31,411 bases of DNA from Treponema sp. (GTDB taxonomy: Bacteria > Spirochaetota > Spirochaetia > Treponematales > Treponemataceae). How positions within the stretch are numbered: position 1 is the first letter of the stretch; every line of letters begins with the position of its first letter. Where the stretch lies: contig JAEDCN010000029.1 in the NCBI GenBank assembly GCA_016294105.1, positions 1 through 31,411 of the forward strand, in the 5' to 3' direction. This document shows positions 6,243 to 14,655 of this stretch, piece by piece. The notes beneath the pieces are model-generated. The model ran no database searches. It was not told where the DNA came from and worked only from the letters and a program-made list of their open reading frames with translations. The translations under genes and the position numbers were made by a program.

Positions 6243-7776
6243 GTCTTTAAAATCTAATAGAAAACTCATACCCTGTTTTGCCCTTTTTTGTCTACTGGTT
6301 TTGTCCACTCAATCTGCTTTCTCAATAGAAAAGACCATTACCTTGGGGGGAAAAGAGGGGTGGAGCAAGATTTCCTCCATGAGCGGTATTACCACAGGTC
6401 TTGGCAAATATGGTCAAAACTCTCTGGAGCTGGCCACTGCCTCTCGTACCGTTTCTGCTGACACGGAGATGCTTTTTTCTTTTGAGGGAGACAACCTCAA
6501 GGACGATGCTGGTAGATTCCAAGTGGTAAATTCCAATCTGCGACTGGTGCAGGATGGGGCCATGGGAAAGCAAGCTGGACTTTCTGTGGGCAACAACAGT
6601 GGTTTCGCTGTAGTGGGAGCTCCAGGTTCCATTTTTTCTACCTTGAACTGGACAGGCTCCTTTTCCATGGAGTTCTGGCTTTGTCCTGCAGTGGTGGACA
6701 ACGGAGAGACGGTGATTTCCTGGCGTTCTAGCCGCACGGTGGAGGGCTATCCCCTGTATCAGATTTTGGAAGCATCCTTTGCTCGAAACCATCTGCAATG
6801 GAATTGTACCAATCTTTTTGCTGGCTACACAGAGAACAATGGTGAGATAACCCTTTCTGGTACTAAAAGTATTATTCCTGGCAAGTGGTCCCATCACATT
6901 TTGTCCTACGATGCGGAAACGGGGCTTTTAGAATATCGGGTAAACGGCTTAGTAGAGGATTTGAAATACATTACCATGACTGGTGGTGAACGTGGTGGTG
7001 TCTATCCTTTGATGCTGGGTAATCCTGCGATGTTTGAAATTTCACCTTCATATGCAGGTAAGATTGATGATTTTAGAGTCTTGAGAAATTCTATAGCCAA
7101 TACGGAAGATTTTTTTTATCAAAATCAGGAGAATTATCAGACAGGTTGGACAGCTGTGCGTTATACTGCAGAAGGTGGTAGTTTTATCAGTGAGCCTCTG
7201 GAGGTGCCAGTGGGTAGCCAGTTGACTCACTTGGAAGCCAGTACCATTGTACCTGAAGAAACCGATGTGGAATTCTTTGTGCGTGCAGGAGATAACTTTT
7301 ACAGCTGGAATCAAACAAGTCCTGCTTGGGTTCCCGCTCCTCCTGGAAAGCTGCTTTCTGGGGTGGAGGGTAAATACTTTCAGGTGATGGTGAAGCTCTA
7401 TCCCGATGGAGCTGGTACAAGCACTCCTTCGGTAGCCTCCGTCACCCTGTGCTACGAAGAGCATGAGCCACCCCTGCCACCCTTTTATGTAAAGGTTACA
7501 GCAGGGAACGGCTATGTGGACTTGATTTGGTCTCATACCATAGACAAGGCAACAAATTATTGCGTGTACTATGGTGAGCGTCCAGGAGAATATCTTGGTC
7601 GGGTGGCTTTGGAAGGAGATTCACCTGTAAAAGTTGGACATGAAAATTCTGTTCGGCTGACGGGTTTAAAGAATGGTAGAATCTATTATTTTGCCATCGC
7701 TTCTGAATACAATGGTCAGGTTGGGCCTTTGTCCCAAGAGGTGTACGCACGGCCTACCATTCAATCTTATGATTAA
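6241..7776 (+). CDS. Secreted LamG-like and fibronectin type III protein
   Basis: A 511-residue exported protein. From the ATG at 6241 the N-terminus is a standard signal peptide: basic MSLKSNRK, hydrophobic core, then a likely cleavage near QSAFS. Residues about 60-270 look like a concanavalin/LamG-type beta-sandwich (FSMEFWLCP, GKWSHHILSYD, YRVNGL, GKIDDFRVLRN), usually a carbohydrate- or protein-binding fold. The C-terminal 100 residues resemble a fibronectin type III domain (PPLPPFYVKVTAGNGYVDLIW, RLTGLKNGRIYYFAIA). Its ATG shares the bases CATG with the uvrC start on the other strand, and no obvious ribosome binding site precedes it; a GTG at 6199 with AAGGAG upstream is an alternative start. 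The TPR gene follows after 9 bp, so the two form an operon. Confidence 0.8.
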   Translation: MSLKSNRKLIPCFALFCLLVLSTQSAFSIEKTITLGGKEGWSKISSMSGITTGLGKYGQNSLELATASRTVSADTEMLFSFEGDNLKDDAGRFQVVNSNLRLVQDGAMGKQAGLSVGNNSGFAVVGAPGSIFSTLNWTGSFSMEFWLCPAVVDNGETVISWRSSRTVEGYPLYQILEASFARNHLQWNCTNLFAGYTENNGEITLSGTKSIIPGKWSHHILSYDAETGLLEYRVNGLVEDLKYITMTGGERGGVYPLMLGNPAMFEISPSYAGKIDDFRVLRNSIANTEDFFYQNQENYQTGWTAVRYTAEGGSFISEPLEVPVGSQLTHLEASTIVPEETDVEFFVRAGDNFYSWNQTSPAWVPAPPGKLLSGVEGKYFQVMVKLYPDGAGTSTPSVASVTLCYEEHEPPLPPFYVKVTAGNGYVDLIWSHTIDKATNYCVYYGERPGEYLGRVALEGDSPVKVGHENSVRLTGLKNGRIYYFAIASEYNGQVGPLSQEVYARPTIQSYD

Positions 7777-7785
7777 GGAAAAGTT

Positions 7786-10452
7786 ATGACATTTGGAATT
7801 TCTTCAACTCACAAAAACACCCTTTTTAGGGCACGATCAGCAGTTTTGGCACGAGACTTTGAGTTGGCAATTCGCCTGTTCAAGCGGTTGCTTCAGGAAT
7901 TTCCAGATAATTTGGAATTGCTCCACGAGCTGGCAACAACCTATATCCGCAGTGAGCAGGATGAGCAAGCTCTTGCCATCTATCAGCAGATTCTACAAAA
8001 GGATAGGAACGACTATGGGGCTCTCATTGGTTTAGGGGGAATTTACCGACGAATGGGGTGCTTTGAGGAGTCGGTGAATGTTTTGGAGCGGGCCTTGTCC
8101 CTTGATGGTGACAGTGTCCAAACCTTTTATACCTTGGGATTCACCTACAAGCAGATGGGGCACTTTGATGATGCACTGGAATGCTTTGACCATGTAATTG
8201 AACAAAACCCAGGGGATATTCTGGCCTACAACCATTTGGGAACTATTTATTCTCTGCGGGGCGACAGCAAGAATGCCGTTGCATCCTATCGTCGTGGCTT
8301 GCAGCTAGATGCCAACCACCCTATTCTCCACTACAATCTTGCCCAAGAGTATGAAAAATTAGGCTACTACGATGAAGTGATCAGTGAATATGAGGCTGCT
8401 CTCAGAGCCAAGCCAGGCTGGAGCGATGCCATCAACAGCTATGCCTTGTTCTTGATGTCCCACAATCAGCATAAGGAAGCCTATAACATCCTGTGTCAGG
8501 GAATTGAGGTTACTCCCGAAAATATCCATTTGCAGCGGTCCATGGGAATGGTGCAGCTGAAGCGAAGTGAATATCATGATGCAGGCCAGCGGTTTGAGAC
8601 AGTGCTTCGTCAGGAAGAAGCCGATTCTCACTCCCTGTTGGGCCTGGCAGATGTGTATAGCCACGAAGGGCGAAACGAGGAGTCCCGCAGTCTGCTGAAA
8701 CGGGTGGAGCCTGTTCAAGAAAAGAGCAAGGGGGTACAGCTGCAATACGTTCGTAGTCTGTTGAATGCCAATAGATTTCAGGAGGCAGGGGAGTTTCTCA
8801 ACGAGCTGCTGAATGAATACCGCTTTGATTTGGGAGTCGGTCATCTTTTGGCAGAGTATTTTGCCTGCTGTGATGATTTGGAGCGGCTTCAGCAGACTTT
8901 AGATAAAATCTGTGAGATTGATAGCAGTCATTTTCTCCATTTTTTGGATGTGGCCCTGCGGTTCCGTCAAATCGGTAATTTGGAAAAGGCACAGGTGTAT
9001 CTGATTGAATACTTGAAGCGACTTCCCAACGATTCAGTGGCTTTGTCTGCCCTTGCTTCCTGCTACGAAAAGGGTAATCAGTATGGTGATGCCATGCGGT
9101 TTTATCAGCAGGCCTTAAATTGGGATTCGGATAACAGCTACCTGCAGAAGGCTGTGGAGCGGATTTCCCTGTATTCCCAGCTGGAGAGCGAGCCAGAGGA
9201 AAGTCAGGAGGATTTTGTTCCTGCTCCCAAGGTGGTTTCCTCCCTGCGGGATATTTATTCAGATGACGGTGCACGCCAGCCTGTTCATAGGGAGCAGGGG
9301 CAGCGTTGGACTGATTTGAATCTTCTGATTGATGAGGAGCATTATCGGGAAAATCACAACGACCACTTCTTGCTGCAGCCAGAAAAATCCACAAAAAAGA
9401 AGCGGAATCTGGACTACTACGACCCATTGAAGCTAGAGAGCAATGAATCTGAGGAGGAGTTTGAAAACTCCAAGCCTCATCTTGGAGCCCTTACCCATGA
9501 TGATGGTCCTGTGGATTACGAGCCGCTGTTTGGGATAAATCCTGCCTTGGACTTTCAGAGCGAGGAAGACGAAATTTTTGACAATGTAAATCAAAAGCCT
9601 GATGAGATTTTTCTGCAGGAAGGAAAGAGCGAACCTGAGCCTATTGGAGAGCCGGTTGCTACCCCACGGGGTGAACTTCTAGAACAGCCTTTTCAAGAGC
9701 CACAGTTTGACTCATGGCCAGAAACTCAAGAGCTTCCCATGAGTCCTGATCCAGATGACGTTGATTCACTTCCACCACAGCGGCCTTCCAAGCCAGCACT
9801 TTCCAGTGAGGATTTTCTTCCTCCCAAAGAGTATCCCGTGAAAATGGAGGGTGAGTTTTCTGAGCCAACCTTTATTCCAGAGTCTGAAATAGAGGATAGA
9901 ATGCCCTTCCAAAGCGAAGTGGATATGCCTTGGGATTTTAACAATGAAGCTGCTGAAATGGGTGATGAGCAGAAGCTTTCTCTTGATGAGATTGAAGAAG
10001 CTGATGAAGCCTATGAAGCAACATTACCCCATCATGAGACAGATACTGTTGCCAAGGAAATTGAGCAGCTTTTGGAAAATCCTGTAATGCCAAAGGAAAA
10101 CACTGCTATTTTGGGCTTGTTCCAGGAGTTAAAGCGTCTTTGTGAATATCTGCCTCAGGAAGAAAAAAATGGATTCAATAGCAGTATGAAGGCCTTACAG
10201 ATGGAGTATATCATTAGCAAGCTGTCTGGAAAACCTGGTTTAATGGAGTTGGCAGAAAATATTCGTGAAAAGGGCTTGGTGGAAGTACCTGCTGAACGAT
10301 ACGATATTGTGGAGCGATTTGACGAGTTTGCTGCATCTGCTCGCATCATGAACGTTATGCGTCCCTTTGTGCAGCAGCTTCCTGATAAGAATAATTCCTC
10401 GTTATTGGATGATTCCTTGCAGCATTTGCTGGATCGATTGTCCAAGATTTAA
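7786..10452 (+). CDS. Large tetratricopeptide-repeat protein with acidic linker
   Basis: An 888-residue protein. The first 460 residues are tandem TPR units with canonical spacing (for example LGGIYRRMGCFEESVNVLERAL, LGFTYKQMGHFDDALECFD, LGTIYSLRGDSKNAVASY), about a dozen in all, forming a protein-binding solenoid. Residues about 470-780 are low-complexity, acidic and rich in Pro, Glu and Asp, and probably disordered. The last ~110 residues return to helical sequence (NTAILGLFQELKRLCEYLPQ...). No signal peptide or membrane segment is seen. GGAAAAG precedes the ATG. It is encoded 9 bp after the secreted LamG/FN3 protein, which suggests a linked envelope or scaffold role; the partner is unknown. 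Confidence 0.85.
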   Translation: MTFGISSTHKNTLFRARSAVLARDFELAIRLFKRLLQEFPDNLELLHELATTYIRSEQDEQALAIYQQILQKDRNDYGALIGLGGIYRRMGCFEESVNVLERALSLDGDSVQTFYTLGFTYKQMGHFDDALECFDHVIEQNPGDILAYNHLGTIYSLRGDSKNAVASYRRGLQLDANHPILHYNLAQEYEKLGYYDEVISEYEAALRAKPGWSDAINSYALFLMSHNQHKEAYNILCQGIEVTPENIHLQRSMGMVQLKRSEYHDAGQRFETVLRQEEADSHSLLGLADVYSHEGRNEESRSLLKRVEPVQEKSKGVQLQYVRSLLNANRFQEAGEFLNELLNEYRFDLGVGHLLAEYFACCDDLERLQQTLDKICEIDSSHFLHFLDVALRFRQIGNLEKAQVYLIEYLKRLPNDSVALSALASCYEKGNQYGDAMRFYQQALNWDSDNSYLQKAVERISLYSQLESEPEESQEDFVPAPKVVSSLRDIYSDDGARQPVHREQGQRWTDLNLLIDEEHYRENHNDHFLLQPEKSTKKKRNLDYYDPLKLESNESEEEFENSKPHLGALTHDDGPVDYEPLFGINPALDFQSEEDEIFDNVNQKPDEIFLQEGKSEPEPIGEPVATPRGELLEQPFQEPQFDSWPETQELPMSPDPDDVDSLPPQRPSKPALSSEDFLPPKEYPVKMEGEFSEPTFIPESEIEDRMPFQSEVDMPWDFNNEAAEMGDEQKLSLDEIEEADEAYEATLPHHETDTVAKEIEQLLENPVMPKENTAILGLFQELKRLCEYLPQEEKNGFNSSMKALQMEYIISKLSGKPGLMELAENIREKGLVEVPAERYDIVERFDEFAASARIMNVMRPFVQQLPDKNNSSLLDDSLQHLLDRLSKI

Positions 10453-10475
10453 CTCTTGTATAGTTTTTGCTATAT

Positions 10476-10541
10476 AAAAAAGATCCTAGCTAAAGTGTCC
10501 AATAATTGGGGTGCACTTCAGGCTTACCTCGCTCTTTTTTA
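10476..10541. terminator. Bidirectional terminator between the TPR and aminopeptidase genes
   Basis: AAGTG (10493-10497) pairs with CACTT (10514-10518), extended through AGC (10488-10490)/GCT (10522-10524) with small internal loops. A T-run lies on the plus side (10535-10540) and an A-run on the minus side (10476-10481), so it can serve both convergent genes. The stem is imperfect. Confidence 0.45.
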
Positions 10542-10550
10542 TTTGCCTTC

Positions 10551-11708
10551 CTACAATCTGATGATTCGCGCCTTGGTTAGTACCTCATTTCCTTCTGGGG
10601 TAATGAGGATGTCGTTCTCCAAGCGGCAACCACCGAGTTTTGTGTCGTAAAGGCCGGGCTCCAGGGTTACCACCATGCCAGGGCGGAAGAGAGCCTCTGG
10701 TGGCTGGGTGTTTCGGACGGTGGGCCACTCGTGGGCTTCAAGGCCGTAGCCGTGTCCCAAGGAATGGGGCATGGTGCGACCAGCTTGGGCAAAAATGTCG
10801 TCTACAAACTGAGCTGCATCTTTTATGGCTAGGCCATTTTTGTATTTTTCTAGGGCTGCATCGTAGGCCCTTTGCACCAGTTCCAGCTGCTTTTCCTGCT
10901 CTGGAGTAAGGGGGCCCTTTGCAAAGGTAAGGGTCACGTCGCTGGTGTAGCCTTCCACCACCACTCCAAAGTCCAGAATGGAAAGGCCTGTTGCCGGAAA
11001 GGCTCCTGCGGTGTAGGGAGGAAAGCAGTGAATACCGAAGCTTCGCTCAGGGCCTGCTGCTAGGGTGTCAAAGCCAGTGCCTTCACAACCAGCTTTTCGA
11101 CATTCCCGCTCAATTAGCAATGCGGCATCCATTTCTGTGGTGATGGTTCCAGAACGAACTCCATCCTCCAGCAGCAGCATGAGATTGTCGGTAATGGCAG
11201 AAGCTCGCTTGATGCAGTTGATTTCATACTGGTCCTTGATGGCCCGCATATTCACTGCATCCTGGTGAACTCCATTTTCCCGGCATAAAAGGTGAACCTC
11301 CGTGGAATTGCCCAAGGCTTGGGTAATGGCCTTTTGGTATTTTTCGTAGACAGGGTAGGGCAGGCTGGGAGGCAGCTCGATGGTGACGGTGCTAGGAAGC
11401 TCCAGCTTGGCAAGAATCTGAGACAGGGCATTGGTGGCTGTACGGCCAAAGTCGGTGTAGGGCAGGATAGAGTCAACGGTGGCCATTTCCTGTGCCATGT
11501 TCACATCCCAGGGAATGAGGATGGATTGTCCCTCAGCGGTGAGAATCAGCAGTGCATCGGAGGGCTGGCCAGTAAAGTAGCGGAGGGAAGGATCTCGTCT
11601 TCCTTCTGTGTCCTCAAAAAATGCCACATCAATCTTCTTGTCCCGTAAAATCTGGGAAAAAGCCTTTTGCCGTTGTCGATTGTATTCAGCTAGATTCATG
11701 GTATTCAT
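10551..11708 (-). CDS. M24-family metallopeptidase, Xaa-Pro aminopeptidase type
   Basis: A 385-residue cytoplasmic peptidase of the pita-bread fold. The N-terminal creatinase-like domain covers roughly the first 150 residues. The C-terminal catalytic domain shows the dinuclear-metal ligands in order: LDFGVVVEGYTSDVT (two Asp), SLGHGYGLEAHE (His), TLEPGLY (Glu) and CRLENDI (Glu), with a further His in FGIHCFPPY. Such enzymes release N-terminal residues next to proline and recycle peptides. ATG at 11708 is preferred over upstream codons because AGGAGA lies five bases before it. That ATG overlaps the murJ stop as ATGA, so the two genes are translationally coupled. Confidence 0.92.
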   Translation of the reverse strand: MNTMNLAEYNRQRQKAFSQILRDKKIDVAFFEDTEGRRDPSLRYFTGQPSDALLILTAEGQSILIPWDVNMAQEMATVDSILPYTDFGRTATNALSQILAKLELPSTVTIELPPSLPYPVYEKYQKAITQALGNSTEVHLLCRENGVHQDAVNMRAIKDQYEINCIKRASAITDNLMLLLEDGVRSGTITTEMDAALLIERECRKAGCEGTGFDTLAAGPERSFGIHCFPPYTAGAFPATGLSILDFGVVVEGYTSDVTLTFAKGPLTPEQEKQLELVQRAYDAALEKYKNGLAIKDAAQFVDDIFAQAGRTMPHSLGHGYGLEAHEWPTVRNTQPPEALFRPGMVVTLEPGLYDTKLGGCRLENDILITPEGNEVLTKARIIRL

Positions 11709-13291
11709 ATTCTTCTCCTTAGTTTTTTCACAATCATTTGAATCAGGGAGTCTCGTGTCAAGATTAAAAGTGCCACACCCACCGCTGCAAAGATAAGGGC
11801 GCAAAGAATCAGGGGGAGTCCCTCTTGCAAAATGCGGTTGTTAAAGCTGAAAAGGCCAAAAATCTTATCCTTCAGCAGTAGCAGGGGCAGGGAAGCCAAG
11901 ACAGACAGCACCACCATTTTCAGGGCGTAGCCCACCATGCCTTTTACCACGGACCCCAAAGCAAATCGCTTTGTCCTGTGCAAAAAGATAAGGAGGAAGA
12001 TGGTGTTGGCAAGGCTTGCTAGGGTAAGGGCCAGGGCAATGCCACCGCCTTTCATGGGAGCCACCAACAGCAGGGCTAAGAGGATATTCACTGCAAAGCC
12101 CATAATTCCTGCGGTAGCCGGGGACTTGGTGTTGCCCTGGGCGTAGAAGGCTGGGGAAATAATGCGGTTTACGGCAATGAAGAAAAGCCCAGCAATGTGG
12201 AAGGTAAAGGCTTCTAGGGTAAGGGCTACGGAATTGGTGTCAAAGCTTTTGGACTTGTACACTAAGGCGATGATGTTTTCCCCGGTAATGAGGGAAAAGA
12301 AGGTAATGGGAATGGTGATAAGGGCAATGATTTTTACCGACTGAGTCAGCATGGCAGAAAATTCATCCCATTGCTGTCGCTTTGCCAAGCCTGCCATGTC
12401 TGGCAAAATCGCGGTGCCAATGGACACTGCAAAGATGCCCAGAATTAATTCCTGAAGACGCAGTGAATATTGGAGACTGGAAACCACTCCTGTTCCTGCT
12501 CGTCCTGCCAAGGAGGTGGACACTATATCGTTCAGCTGGTAGGCAGCCATTCCGATAACCGTGGGCCCCACCAAAGCCAGTACCTTTTTTGTGCCAGGGT
12601 TTGAAAAGGCTTTTTTCAAGGAGGTGAGAGACACCTTCCAACCTCCCTTCAGCACAAAGGGTAGTTGGAATGCCGCCTGCACAATTCCTCCGGTAATGAC
12701 ACCAATGGCCATGGCTCTGGCAGGATTTTCCATCAGAGGAGAAAGAAGATAGGTGGCGGCAATAACGATGATGTTGAACAGGATGGGGGTAAATCCCGAT
12801 GGAGCAAAGATTTTCAGTCCGTTGAGAATACCTTGGAAAAAGGCTGCCACAGAAATCACCAGCAGATAGGGAAACATGATTCTTGTTAAAAGGGTAGTTT
12901 CCTGAAGAACTGAAAGTTTTCCTTCTTTATAAAACAGGGGGATGATAAAAGGTGTGAGGCAAATACCAAGCACCACCACTACTGTTGTAAGGAAGGTAAC
13001 TAGAGTACAGGTGGCATTCACAAAATCTTGGGTTTCCTTGTGACCTTCTGGGGTGTCGGAGGTTTCTAGGTAGGCCTTGAAGGTGGGAATAAAGGCCACT
13101 GAAATACTATTTTCTGCAAAGAGGCGGCGGAACAGGTTGGGAATCATAAAGGCAATACCAAAGGCATCTGCTAAGTCAGAGGTGCCAAGGAAGTCGGCCT
13201 TTGTTGCTTCTCGAACAAGTCCCAAAGTACGGGAAATAAGGGTTAAGACGGAAAGCTGGGCTCCCGCCGCCAGCAAGGATTTCTTTTTCAT
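11705..13291 (-). CDS. murJ: Lipid II flippase MurJ (MviN family)
   Basis: A 528-residue polytopic membrane protein with about 14 hydrophobic segments, the usual MurJ length. Signature sequences include the N-terminal SRTLGLVREATKADFLGTSDLADAF, PNLFRRLFAENSISVAFIP (the conserved RRL..E...S..F.P block) and a mid-protein AYQLNDIVSTSLA. It moves lipid-linked peptidoglycan precursor across the inner membrane and is essential in most bacteria. The stop overlaps the start of the downstream aminopeptidase by four bases. The ATG at 13291 has no Shine-Dalgarno, and a TATACT box with preceding TGA lies only seven bases upstream, so the message may be leaderless. An alternative is read-through from the nuclease gene 83 bp upstream. 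Confidence 0.96.
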   Translation of the reverse strand: MKKKSLLAAGAQLSVLTLISRTLGLVREATKADFLGTSDLADAFGIAFMIPNLFRRLFAENSISVAFIPTFKAYLETSDTPEGHKETQDFVNATCTLVTFLTTVVVVLGICLTPFIIPLFYKEGKLSVLQETTLLTRIMFPYLLVISVAAFFQGILNGLKIFAPSGFTPILFNIIVIAATYLLSPLMENPARAMAIGVITGGIVQAAFQLPFVLKGGWKVSLTSLKKAFSNPGTKKVLALVGPTVIGMAAYQLNDIVSTSLAGRAGTGVVSSLQYSLRLQELILGIFAVSIGTAILPDMAGLAKRQQWDEFSAMLTQSVKIIALITIPITFFSLITGENIIALVYKSKSFDTNSVALTLEAFTFHIAGLFFIAVNRIISPAFYAQGNTKSPATAGIMGFAVNILLALLLVAPMKGGGIALALTLASLANTIFLLIFLHRTKRFALGSVVKGMVGYALKMVVLSVLASLPLLLLKDKIFGLFSFNNRILQEGLPLILCALIFAAVGVALLILTRDSLIQMIVKKLRRRI

Positions 13292-13297
13292 GGTGGT

Positions 13298-13306
13298 AGT
13301 ATATCA
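13298..13306 (-). promoter_or_regulatory. Extended -10 of murJ (TGA-TATACT)
   Basis: On the minus strand TATACT (13303-13298) is preceded by TGA. A recognisable -35 is lacking, which is common for extended -10 promoters. The start site would be at about 13291, the first base of murJ. Confidence 0.45.
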
Positions 13307-13354
13307 TAGGGAAAATAATAGTGAAAGGGGCGGGAAAGGAGATGTTCAGGGATA

Positions 13355-13371
13355 GTCTTGGTTGACGGTGT
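13355..13371 (-). repeat. Short repeat of an internal Rpn-gene segment, downstream of the gene
   Basis: GTCTTGGTTGACGGTGT here matches 14155-14171 inside the nuclease gene at 16 of 17 bases, exactly 800 bp away. On the minus strand the gene copy encodes part of FYTGNQDLPP; the downstream copy can be read as DTVNQDYP before a stop. It may be a scrap of a second Rpn gene. Confidence 0.5.
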
Positions 13372-13374
13372 CAT

Positions 13375-14550
13375 TTATAAGTTAAGTAACTCTTGTACTT
13401 GGGACAATGTGAGACCAGATAAATCTGCAATGTCTTCAGAAGAATAACCTCGTAAAAGAAGTTTTTTCGCTGTTTCCAGTGCCTTCTGGTAGGCTCCACG
13501 TTCCAATCCTTCTAGTCGGCCTTGTTCCAGCCCACGTTCAATTCCACGTTCCAGCCCGATGGAAATACCTTCCGCATAAGCTTCTTCCTGTTTTACTGCC
13601 ATAGCTGTATCAAAATCGTATTCTGCTGTTAGGATACTCAAGGTCTCACCTCCTTTACGTTCCAAGTAATCTCTTAAGATGTTGTGACGTACCGCCTCTC
13701 GAATAGCTCTTGTGAGGGGCTGTGCTTGTCCATCTGCTTTTGCCTTGTCTATGAGCTTGAGAAATTGCACGTATTGCTCCAAGTCGGGGCAATTCTGTAC
13801 TATTTGACTCGGCTCTTCACCCTTAATTTTACATACTTTTACCACTAATTCAAGGGTGATTTCTTTAGGAGGGGGCAACCCCTCTACTCGGAAGCGGGGG
13901 TTTCCCCCTCCTAAAACCTCCCCTTCGCTGGAAGCTACGCACTGCGTGCTTGCTGCGAGAACCCCAGCACCGCTTGGGTAGGGAGCGACGGCCTTTTGGC
14001 CGGAAAGTCGCGAGTGGCACAGCGACTTTAGCGAGTCTCGGTTGAGCCCCTGCGAAACCGCGCCTGCCCCCAAGACCCCCGGAAGTGAAGCTTCGTCACT
14101 TGTATCTTGCTTCGGGAAGGCATCCGACAGGTATAGGTAGCTTTCTGGGGGTAGGTCTTGGTTGCCGGTGTAAAAGACAAAGAACTCTGGCTTAGCTAGC
14201 GGAATCAACTGGTTTGAAAACTTTGTTTTAGAATCCACTTTGTTGCCGTAGATTCGTGTCACGTATTCCAGTAATCGTAACGGCATATTGGGGTTGATGG
14301 TGGACTGATGTTCAATCATGAGAATAAATTGGTCGTTTACCATGACGGCAATGTCGTTGTAGTAGTCCATGTACAAAACTTGTTCTAGGTTGACCCGTTC
14401 TAGTTTGGTGGTTTCAACTTGCAGGTTGGTGCCGTGGAGGGCGTTGTACAAAGATAAAAAATGTTGCTTCCAGTCTCTGTCCTTGGAAAAATAATCTACA
14501 AAGAGGGAATCCTTGTGTTTACGGTTTTCGGTGGTGGTTTGATTCTCCAT
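13375..14550 (-). CDS. Rpn-family nuclease (PD-(D/E)XK transposase-like), with in-frame insert
   Basis: A 391-residue protein of the Rpn/YhgA-like family, PD-(D/E)XK nucleases linked to recA-independent recombination. The nuclease core is in the first 140 residues (KDSLFVDYFSKDRDWK, YMDYYNDIAVMVNDQFILMIEHQST with the catalytic D and ExQ pair). The C-terminus carries the usual helical tail (GLERGIERGLEQGRLEG, then YSSEDIADLSGLTLSQVQELL). Between SDAFPKQ and ITLELVVKV, about residues 150-229 are foreign in character: Gly/Ser/Pro-rich and encoded by GC-rich palindromic DNA, where relatives have only a short loop. The frame is kept through the insert. GGAG lies before the ATG. It diverges from the DUF6273 gene. 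Confidence 0.88.
   Translation of the reverse strand: MENQTTTENRKHKDSLFVDYFSKDRDWKQHFLSLYNALHGTNLQVETTKLERVNLEQVLYMDYYNDIAVMVNDQFILMIEHQSTINPNMPLRLLEYVTRIYGNKVDSKTKFSNQLIPLAKPEFFVFYTGNQDLPPESYLYLSDAFPKQDTSDEASLPGVLGAGAVSQGLNRDSLKSLCHSRLSGQKAVAPYPSGAGVLAASTQCVASSEGEVLGGGNPRFRVEGLPPPKEITLELVVKVCKIKGEEPSQIVQNCPDLEQYVQFLKLIDKAKADGQAQPLTRAIREAVRHNILRDYLERKGGETLSILTAEYDFDTAMAVKQEEAYAEGISIGLERGIERGLEQGRLEGLERGAYQKALETAKKLLLRGYSSEDIADLSGLTLSQVQELLNL
13864..14110. mobile_element. GC-rich palindromic element inserted in frame in the Rpn gene
   Basis: By hand count 13921-14040 is about 63% G+C against about 42% at 14281-14340 in the same gene. The segment is packed with inverted repeats: TTTAGGAGGGGG (13864-13875)/CCCCCTCCTAAA (13904-13915); GAGGGG-GCAA-CCCCTC (13869-13884); GGGGG-TTT-CCCCC (13896-13908); ACGCA/TGCGT (13937-13947); CGGCC-TTTT-GGCCG (13989-14002); AAAGTCGC/GCGACTTT (14004-14029); AAGTGA/TCACTT (14083-14101). 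This resembles protein-coding palindromic elements such as those of Rickettsia in behaviour. Exact ends are uncertain and no target duplication was identified. Confidence 0.7.
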
Positions 14551-14655
14551 TCAGTCTCCGTGAAAAAGCGTTCATAAATATTATAGACTTGGAGGTGAAA
14601 AAAACTGCGTTTTTTGCGGGAGAAAGGTGAGATTTTTTTGTAAAAGTTTTCCAAG

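Noticed and set aside
5727..6257. 176-residue open frame on the plus strand
   Set aside because: Antisense to the GIY-YIG part of uvrC, whose domain is unmistakable; no ribosome binding site or family match.
13864..14110. Possible tRNA or structured RNA gene in the GC-rich palindromes
   Set aside because: The stems do not form a cloverleaf, no anticodon or CCA-end pattern is seen, and the segment keeps an open frame through the nuclease gene.
13375..14550. Insertion sequence transposase
   Set aside because: Rpn proteins share ancestry with transposases, but no flanking inverted repeats or target duplication were found, so it is called as a nuclease gene only.
14595..14655. Possible lost signal peptide (GTGAAAAAAACTGCG...) before the DUF6273 gene
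   Set aside because: The frame stops after 11 codons at 14628 and is not in phase with the main gene; it could be a decayed N-terminus, but there is too little to support it.
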